Below, piece by piece: positions 34,296-38,626 of a DNA stretch of 38,626 bases. The stretch covers positions 1 through 38,626 of the forward strand of contig JAGMBW010000009.1 in NCBI GenBank assembly GCA_023129535.1. Reading direction: 5' to 3'. The stretch is from Desulfobacterales bacterium (GTDB lineage Bacteria > Desulfobacterota > Desulfobacteria > Desulfobacterales > C00003060). The notes beneath the pieces were generated by a model. It did no database searches. It was given only the letters and a program-made list of their open reading frames with translations, and was not told the origin of the DNA. Position 1 is the stretch's first letter, and each line of letters begins with the position of its first letter. The translations under genes and the position numbers were made by a program.

Positions 34296-35309
34296 CTAAA
34301 ATTCTTTGATTTCAAGCCAGTCCGGTCTTTTTTCGCCGAAATCCGCAAGAAGCAGATTGGATAGACGATGGGCTTCATGTTGGATAATAAACCGCCGCTT
34401 CACATTTTTTCTCCTGTAACGGACGCTTTCATCCAGATGTTTGTTCATGGCCTCCACAACGACTGGTTTACCGGCCTGGTTCAAGGACACAGCTTCCTCT
34501 TTGGCATCAAAATAGTCGCCTTTCATCTTTCTTCCCGTAAAAAGATGAATTGCCACTTGCTCGGCGTAAATCCGAAAAGGTTCAATCAGGTCGAACACCA
34601 GAGACTTTTTGTTGTAGTTGTCGGTATGCAAGAACCCAACATAGGGGTCAAGGCCCGACAGAATACAGGCCTTTTCAACCAGAGAATAGAGGATGCCGTA
34701 GCAGTAATTGAGACAGGCGTTAAATGGATCTTTTGCAGGTCTTCGTGATCGCCCTTTGAACTCATATTTTTCAGGCAGCAAGCCGGACAAACACTGAAAG
34801 TAATTCCTGCCGGCAGTTCCCTCAAGCCCCATGAGACGGTTGCGGGCCGCTTCGAGCTCAGTGCCGCTTGAGGAAAGGTCGTCCCTGGCCTTCTCGATGG
34901 CCTGGATAGGTGTGAGGAAGTGGTCTTCTCTGCCGGGGCGGGCATGCATCAATTTTTTCATAAAGCGAATCTGGTTGTCGAGCTTTTGAGCCACCATGTC
35001 AATGACGAGCTGAAGTCCCAACGGACTGCCCATGGCTTCTATCTGCCTTCTCCGAATCAATGCGGTGCTTCCCATCTTGGAAAACCAGATTCGCCCTACG
35101 GGATCGCCATAGGTGTCCAGAAAGATGATATCAATGTTGTGCTCAAGAGCCAGCACCACGGCCTGGCTGGAGATCATGGCCTGGTTGGAGATGACGATGC
35201 TCTCGACCTTTAGCGGCGAAATGTCGAACTGCTTCTCTTTTTGTTTGAGGCGAAAACACTCATCCTTTTGAGTGATGAAAGTGCCCGGAGTGTTTATGAC
35301 AAGCTGCAT
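34296..35309 (-). CDS. cas1: Cas1 integrase
   Basis: Spacer-integration enzyme, 337 aa from ATG 35309 (AGGTGG just upstream; an in-frame GTG at 35318 is an alternative). Counted from that GTG, the metal ligands are Glu166 (LEGTAGRNYF), His231 (GFLHTDNYNKKS) and Glu246 (FDLIEPFR). The N-terminal beta domain (MISSQAVVLALEHNIDIIFL) is typical. The enzyme looks intact. cas2 lies 665 nt downstream, which is unusual; the two normally touch. Confidence 0.97.
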   Translation of the reverse strand: MQLVINTPGTFITQKDECFRLKQKEKQFDISPLKVESIVISNQAMISSQAVVLALEHNIDIIFLDTYGDPVGRIWFSKMGSTALIRRRQIEAMGSPLGLQLVIDMVAQKLDNQIRFMKKLMHARPGREDHFLTPIQAIEKARDDLSSSGTELEAARNRLMGLEGTAGRNYFQCLSGLLPEKYEFKGRSRRPAKDPFNACLNYCYGILYSLVEKACILSGLDPYVGFLHTDNYNKKSLVFDLIEPFRIYAEQVAIHLFTGRKMKGDYFDAKEEAVSLNQAGKPVVVEAMNKHLDESVRYRRKNVKRRFIIQHEAHRLSNLLLADFGEKRPDWLEIKEF

Positions 35310-35428
35310 AATCACCACCTACCATCGAAAATGCAAACCCCTTTTTCGTTCTCAATCTGCCGGATATGCAACGTACGCCTTTCAACATACCTTTCCGTCG
35401 TAGCTGAGCAAGACATAAGGGTCGGGGT

Positions 35429-35466
35429 TACACTCTTGACAAGAGCAAATACCCGTCAAGAGTGTA
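35429..35466. promoter_or_regulatory. 12-bp inverted repeat upstream of cas1
   Basis: TACACTCTTGAC and GTCAAGAGTGTA are perfect arms with a 14-nt loop. The site spans the 3' end of the 187-aa gene and lies about 120 nt before cas1. There is no T-run, so I favour an operator or mRNA hairpin over a classic terminator. Between it and cas1, GAAAATGCA (about 35330) and GATATGCAACG (about 35363) faintly echo the cas8 operator region. Confidence 0.5.
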
Positions 35467-36019
35467 GCCTTGGTTTCCTTCTCTTTTCCCCGAGCCTGAT
35501 TTTCCACCGGCGCTCGCTTTTGAGATCGTATGCCGTGTCACCCTGGCGAATAAGGGTAGTTTCTTTATAGTTGAATCTGTCAACAAAATACTTAATCAAA
35601 GAAAAGACATCAAGCACTTCAAAGCCCTGGATCTTGAGTTCGCCCTTTCGTCGGCAAAATTGCGGGAAAATCAAGTCCTTCTCCATCCCGTCAATGACAA
35701 AGGAACGTCCTTTCAGAAAGTCCACACAGAACAACTGAGTATGTTTGCCTGTGTCTATGGAGACCGATTGAACTGTTTTCGGAGGCGTAAAGGTTTTGTC
35801 GTAATGGGTCCGTATGTAGTCAACAATGAATTCCCTTGGATCAATGACAAACCCGGTTAGATATCTCCTGCCATTCTTATGAACATCGATTTCAAGGTGG
35901 CCATATTCAATTTCATATTCTTCTGTCTTGGAAGGAAAATCATCCTTGTCATACCATGCCATGTTATAGAACTCAGCCACCGATATCTCTAATCTGTTCT
36001 TTTCAATCACCGCGTACAT
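35456..36019 (-). CDS. unknown 187-aa protein upstream of cas1
   Basis: Not recognised. Visible parts: MYAVIEKNRLEISVAEFYNM, YEIEYGHLEIDVHKNGRRYL, FVIDPREFIVDYIRTHYDKT, KHTQLFCVDFLKGRSFVIDG, FSLIKYFVDRFNYKETTLIR. It looks like a soluble mixed alpha/beta protein with a basic tail (GEKRRKPRLHS). Its distance to cas1 (146 nt) and shared strand allow co-transcription, but the inverted repeat between them may separate them. The start codon ATG 36019 has a weak AAAGGGAT upstream. Confidence 0.6.
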   Translation of the reverse strand: MYAVIEKNRLEISVAEFYNMAWYDKDDFPSKTEEYEIEYGHLEIDVHKNGRRYLTGFVIDPREFIVDYIRTHYDKTFTPPKTVQSVSIDTGKHTQLFCVDFLKGRSFVIDGMEKDLIFPQFCRRKGELKIQGFEVLDVFSLIKYFVDRFNYKETTLIRQGDTAYDLKSERRWKIRLGEKRRKPRLHS

Positions 36020-36129
36020 ATGTCACGATCCCTTTCGCAAATGTCAGAAAAATCTCAACGTATTTCATGCAAATCCGACGTGGACGTCCGTGCAGAAATT
36101 GCTTTGCGTTTTTTCACAGTGACCCCTAC

Positions 36130-36711
36130 CTAACCCTTTTTCGCACGTTTACCATAGGCAGCACGGCGCTTCTTAATATCAAAACCAATCTTGCGCCCCG
36201 GCTTTTCAGGTGGCTTCATAAGCTGGCGGAGGGCCTCGAATATAGTTTGAATGCTTTCGTCATGGTTTTCAATTTTCCGTTCCAGTTCGCTCAGCTTCAC
36301 TTCGAGCTTTTTGTGCGTAGAAAGCACTTCCCGAAGCTTTACAAATGCCCGCATAATGGCAACGTTCACTTGAATAGCCCGTTTGCTCCTCAGGGTGCTT
36401 GAAAGCATCGCTACCCTTTGCTCAGTAAAGGCATAAGGAAGATACCGGCGCCCACCTCTCCCCTTTGAGATCACAATCTGTGATCTCAAAGAATCGAATT
36501 CGTCCTGGGTAAGCTGAAACATAAAGTCGGAAGGGAATCTCTCCATATTCCGCTTGATGGCTTGAACGAGACTTCGTGTCTCCACCCCATAAAGATCTGC
36601 CAAATCTTTGTCCAACAGAACCTTCTGCCCACGAATGAAAAGAATAATGTTTTCAATCCGCTCAACCGGGATGACCGCATTTTCATCTACCACATCACGC
36701 CTCGTTGGCAA
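36130..36711 (-). CDS. ORF6N-domain protein
   Basis: A 193-aa protein with the ORF6N domain found in phage antirepressors and mobile DNA regulators: IENIILFIRGQKVLLDKDLA, DLYGVETRSLVQAIKRNMER, FPSDFMFQLTQDEFDSLRSQ, YAFTEQRVAMLSSTLRSKRA. A coiled helix and basic tail (KPGRKIGFDIKKRRAAYGKR) follow. A TTG start at 36711 is supported by GAGGG 7 nt upstream; no ATG fits the domain boundary. It probably binds DNA. A nearby phage-like regulator could control the locus, but this is inference. Confidence 0.88.
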   Translation of the reverse strand: MPTRRDVVDENAVIPVERIENIILFIRGQKVLLDKDLADLYGVETRSLVQAIKRNMERFPSDFMFQLTQDEFDSLRSQIVISKGRGGRRYLPYAFTEQRVAMLSSTLRSKRAIQVNVAIMRAFVKLREVLSTHKKLEVKLSELERKIENHDESIQTIFEALRQLMKPPEKPGRKIGFDIKKRRAAYGKRAKKG

Positions 36712-36788
36712 TCCACTACCCTCTATTCATGATCACAAATTGCAAGCCAAAATGCACATATTTTTTTTCGTTCCACCACAACGTGATA

Positions 36789-36998
36789 CATTCTTTCATC
36801 AAGCTGCCCAGATTCCCACTTCTTGACCCTTATGCACGGATTCTTGAGTCCTCTATCCTGTTCACATCTTTGAGAATCCGCTCGCTTTCTTTCCGGTCTA
36901 TACAAAAATTACCAACCAGATCAAAAAAGTTGAGGCACAGGCTGTTTTCTTTTCGATGAAAGATAAAAAGATAAAATGATTCTGGCTGTCATAGGTAG
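36789..36998 (-). pseudogene. 3' relic 1 of the 294-aa protein gene
   Basis: The minus strand matches the last about 35 codons of the gene at 32141 (NFFDLVGNF, IDRKESERILKDVNRIE) and continues to a natural stop (DSRIRA, TAA) and about 55 nt of shared downstream flank also present at 38374-38412. It contains a 10-nt duplication (AAGATAAAAAG) that breaks the frame, and loses homology just past GATTCTGGC. The 340-nt gap between ORF6N and the Panacea gene is mostly this relic. Confidence 0.88.
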
Positions 36999-37051
36999 AA
37001 AAAAAAGGTTGAAGTTCAAAATGCGTTCCCTGTGTGGTTGGGGATTCATTA

Positions 37052-37870
37052 TCATACCGCCGTCAATCCTGCCGAATCAGAATATGGAATGATCGACCCA
37101 GTGGCCTTTTGCTTCCAGATTATTTCTCGGTGAGCGGCGTCATATGCCATTTGTTCTTGTGGAAAAGTCAGTGCAATCCTGGTGATAATCCTTATTTCTT
37201 CGGGTGTAAGCGGTTCAGCCCTTGACTCGTCAGCATTTTTTATTTCATCAATCAGATCCCGGTAGTTATTGAGCTGAGGGCCATAAGGGAGGGAAGCATA
37301 AGTGGAGCCGGTCATGCTTTTTCCTGTCTCCCTGAAAGCTACCATATCTGCATACCACAGATACTTTGCTGCAAAGAGCATCTTGTCCCTTTTTTTCAGA
37401 ATTTTTTTGCCAAGAACAGACTCAAATTGTCTCAGGACCAGCTTTATCCTCGGTATCGAAAATGTGCGGTTACCCGTATAGTTGTCGCCACCTATCCGGC
37501 CCTGAAGAGCCATGCGAAGGGCCTGGTCCATGGATCTGCTCTGAATGAGCCCCCCTTCCCATCTCTTGATGCTGGCAATACCAACATTCATTCGTCTTGC
37601 AAGGGCTTCCTGGCTTAAGTTCAGCCCCTTTCTGCCTTCACGTATTTCCTTACCTGTCAATAGGTTAACTGCCTTGCGGTAGGCATTTGAAATGGCTCTC
37701 TGGATGGCAGCGGTCTGGCCGACGGTGCCTGCTTGTGTGCCGCAAACCGGGCACACATGATATTCTGCCTGAAAAGCTATATCTACACCACGAAAATTGG
37801 TACTTTTAGACATTTTTTTTATCATCATTTTCCCGTGTCCATTCGGGCAGTTCATCACCTTTTTTCCCAT
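37052..37870 (-). CDS. antitoxin: YgiT-type zinc finger, HTH, Panacea (SocA/DUF4065) domain
   Basis: A 272-aa protein. The N-terminus has a four-cysteine finger (CPNGHG ... HVCPVCGTQAG) as in MqsA/YgiT. Next is an HTH (GLNLSQEALARRMNVGIASI, KRWEGG), then the Panacea domain (MLFAAKYLWYADMVAFRETG, KSMTGSTYASLPYGPQLNNY). Panacea proteins are antitoxins paired with many unrelated toxins. ATG 37870 follows GGAGCGG and lies 1 nt after the toxin stop; extension to 37942 overlaps the toxin and I reject it. Coupled translation fits a toxin-first operon like mqsRA. Confidence 0.9.
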   Translation of the reverse strand: MGKKVMNCPNGHGKMMIKKMSKSTNFRGVDIAFQAEYHVCPVCGTQAGTVGQTAAIQRAISNAYRKAVNLLTGKEIREGRKGLNLSQEALARRMNVGIASIKRWEGGLIQSRSMDQALRMALQGRIGGDNYTGNRTFSIPRIKLVLRQFESVLGKKILKKRDKMLFAAKYLWYADMVAFRETGKSMTGSTYASLPYGPQLNNYRDLIDEIKNADESRAEPLTPEEIRIITRIALTFPQEQMAYDAAHREIIWKQKATGSIIPYSDSAGLTAV

Positions 37871-37871
37871 T

Positions 37872-38240
37872 TTATTCCGCTCCTGTTCCTTGCCGGTCTT
37901 GGTGCAAAGACACGAGCCACATTCGGTCTTCTTTGATGGCAAACTTCAAATAGATCTTGCCGCCCAGCCGCTTACTTTCCCATCTAAAGGCCAAGAGTTC
38001 GGTATCCAGAATGTCGCTCTCATAAGCACGTTGTGGAGGATATTGCCCAGCATACTCACGTGGTGTTATCTCCTTGAGTATATCAGCAAGAACATCTAAT
38101 ACGTCTTTGACAAGGTAGCCCAATTCTAAAGCATCCGCAGCAATACTCGCGGGATTTACCATAGAAATACGGTTCGTTAATACGGCTTTCCTTGCCTTCT
38201 TGATCTTCTTGTTGAGTTCTCTGTAAGACGGCCTGTTCAC
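37872..38240 (-). CDS. MqsR-like toxin
   Basis: A 122-aa protein starting at GTG 38240. The central ASIAADALELGYLVKDVLDV and the end GGKIYLKFAIKEDRMWLVSL have the layout of MqsR mRNA interferases (helix with ADELGL, then GxxYLK and VSFK strands). Similarity is weak, and the N-terminal 30 residues are extra. The neighbouring MqsA/Panacea antitoxin supports the call. Other toxin folds remain possible. Confidence 0.6.
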   Translation of the reverse strand: MNRPSYRELNKKIKKARKAVLTNRISMVNPASIAADALELGYLVKDVLDVLADILKEITPREYAGQYPPQRAYESDILDTELLAFRWESKRLGGKIYLKFAIKEDRMWLVSLHQDRQGTGAE

Positions 38241-38249
38241 AACACCATA

Positions 38250-38263
38250 GTATCAATTGATAC
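38250..38263. promoter_or_regulatory. 14-bp palindrome upstream of the toxin
   Basis: GTATCAATTGATAC is a perfect palindrome starting 10 nt before the GTG start codon. HTH antitoxins of the MqsA type bind palindromes in this position, so it is a likely autoregulatory operator. Confidence 0.6.
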
Positions 38264-38373
38264 CTTTTTCAAGAACTTTTTCACACTCAAATAGTCAAAA
38301 ATATTCTGTGATCACTGTGCCAGGCTACTGTACCTATTTTGCTCACGGCTCGTCCATCGCTCTGTCACGAGCC

Positions 38374-38566
38374 ATGCATAGATTCATCAAATTGCCCAAG
38401 TTCCCACTTTTTATCCCTTATGTAAAAACCCCTGAACCCTCTATCCTGTTCACACCTTTAAGAATCCCCTCACTGTCCTTCCGATCTATCCAAAAATTGC
38501 CAACCAGATCAAAAAAGTTGAGCCACAGGCTGTTTTCCTTTCGATGAAAGATAAAATGATTCTGGC
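38374..38566 (-). pseudogene. 3' relic 2 of the 294-aa protein gene
   Basis: From 38459 to 38566 it matches the 3' end of the 294-aa gene with only a few mismatches (LVGNFWIDRKDSEGILKGVN, RIEGSGVFT, stop). Homology stops abruptly after GATTCTGGC, near the point where relic 1 stops. The downstream flank to 38374 is shared with relic 1 only. The remaining 60 nt to the window edge are GC-rich and unassigned. Confidence 0.9.
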
Positions 38567-38626
38567 CCGCCCGCCTCGCCTGAGTGCTCGCGACCCGCCT
38601 GCCAACGCCTGAGACAGCATTGAGCT

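Noticed and set aside
29593-35309. A reverse transcriptase, transposase or Tn7-like gene linked to the cas genes
   Set aside because: I looked for YADD-type RT motifs and for transposase or TniQ-like signatures in the unknown genes and saw none; cas3 is present, unlike in CRISPR-associated transposons.
35429-35466. Rho-independent terminator after the 187-aa gene
   Set aside because: The 12-bp stem is good but no T-run follows in either direction, so it is listed as a regulatory inverted repeat.

Overview
The window reads as chromosome from a repeat-rich, medium-GC bacterium. A member of Desulfobacterota (former Deltaproteobacteria) is my best guess, from the hybrid PAS histidine kinase, the PiT/DUF47 pairs, the free-standing four-helix-bundle (23S rRNA intervening-sequence type) gene and the intergenic 7-8-mer arrays. 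No rRNA or other phylogenetic marker was used, so this is inference. Nearly all genes are on the minus strand.

Left part (1-15.5 kb): a broken Sua5/YrdC gene, a relic of a DUF47 gene, an acyl-CoA ligase (+), and a PAS protein with a hybrid histidine kinase (-). Then come two paralogous copies of a phosphate-transport pair (PiT permease plus DUF47/PhoU-like protein), separated by an AbrB-VapC toxin-antitoxin pair. A roughly 200-bp MITE-like element occurs twice. One copy sits in the upstream region of the second pit, and the first pit preserves the matching empty site. A NUDIX ADP-ribose pyrophosphatase (+) and glyS (-) converge on a heptamer-repeat hairpin. No glyQ is next to glyS.

Middle (15-19.2 kb): a rearranged accessory zone. 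A nucleotidyltransferase/zinc-ribbon gene pair is present twice, each copy decayed in a different half. There is a RelE-type toxin with its antitoxin, and stray repeats of type I-C sequence.

CRISPR zone (19.1-35.3 kb): the array runs leftward, with its leader next to cas4. It holds 38 near-identical 36-37-nt repeats and 37 spacers. At its old end it passes through a truncated repeat into two repeats of I-C type. The cas genes are transcribed leftward in the order cas1 - four-helix-bundle gene - cas2 - unknown 294-aa gene - cas8(Csh1-like)-cas7-cas5-cas3-cas6 - HEPN/MNT - DUF6922/AbiEii-like - cas4 - array, a type I-B-like set. Relics show repeated rearrangement: two extra cas6 3' ends, one extra cas2 3' end, and two extra 3' ends of the unknown gene. 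The unknown gene and cas8 carry the same upstream region, with the same 8-bp inverted repeat about 121-122 nt before each start codon. This is the best lead for an unrecognised CRISPR-linked component.

Right edge (35.4-38.6 kb): an unknown 187-aa protein, an ORF6N protein, an MqsR-like toxin followed by a zinc-finger/HTH/Panacea antitoxin, and relics of the 294-aa gene.
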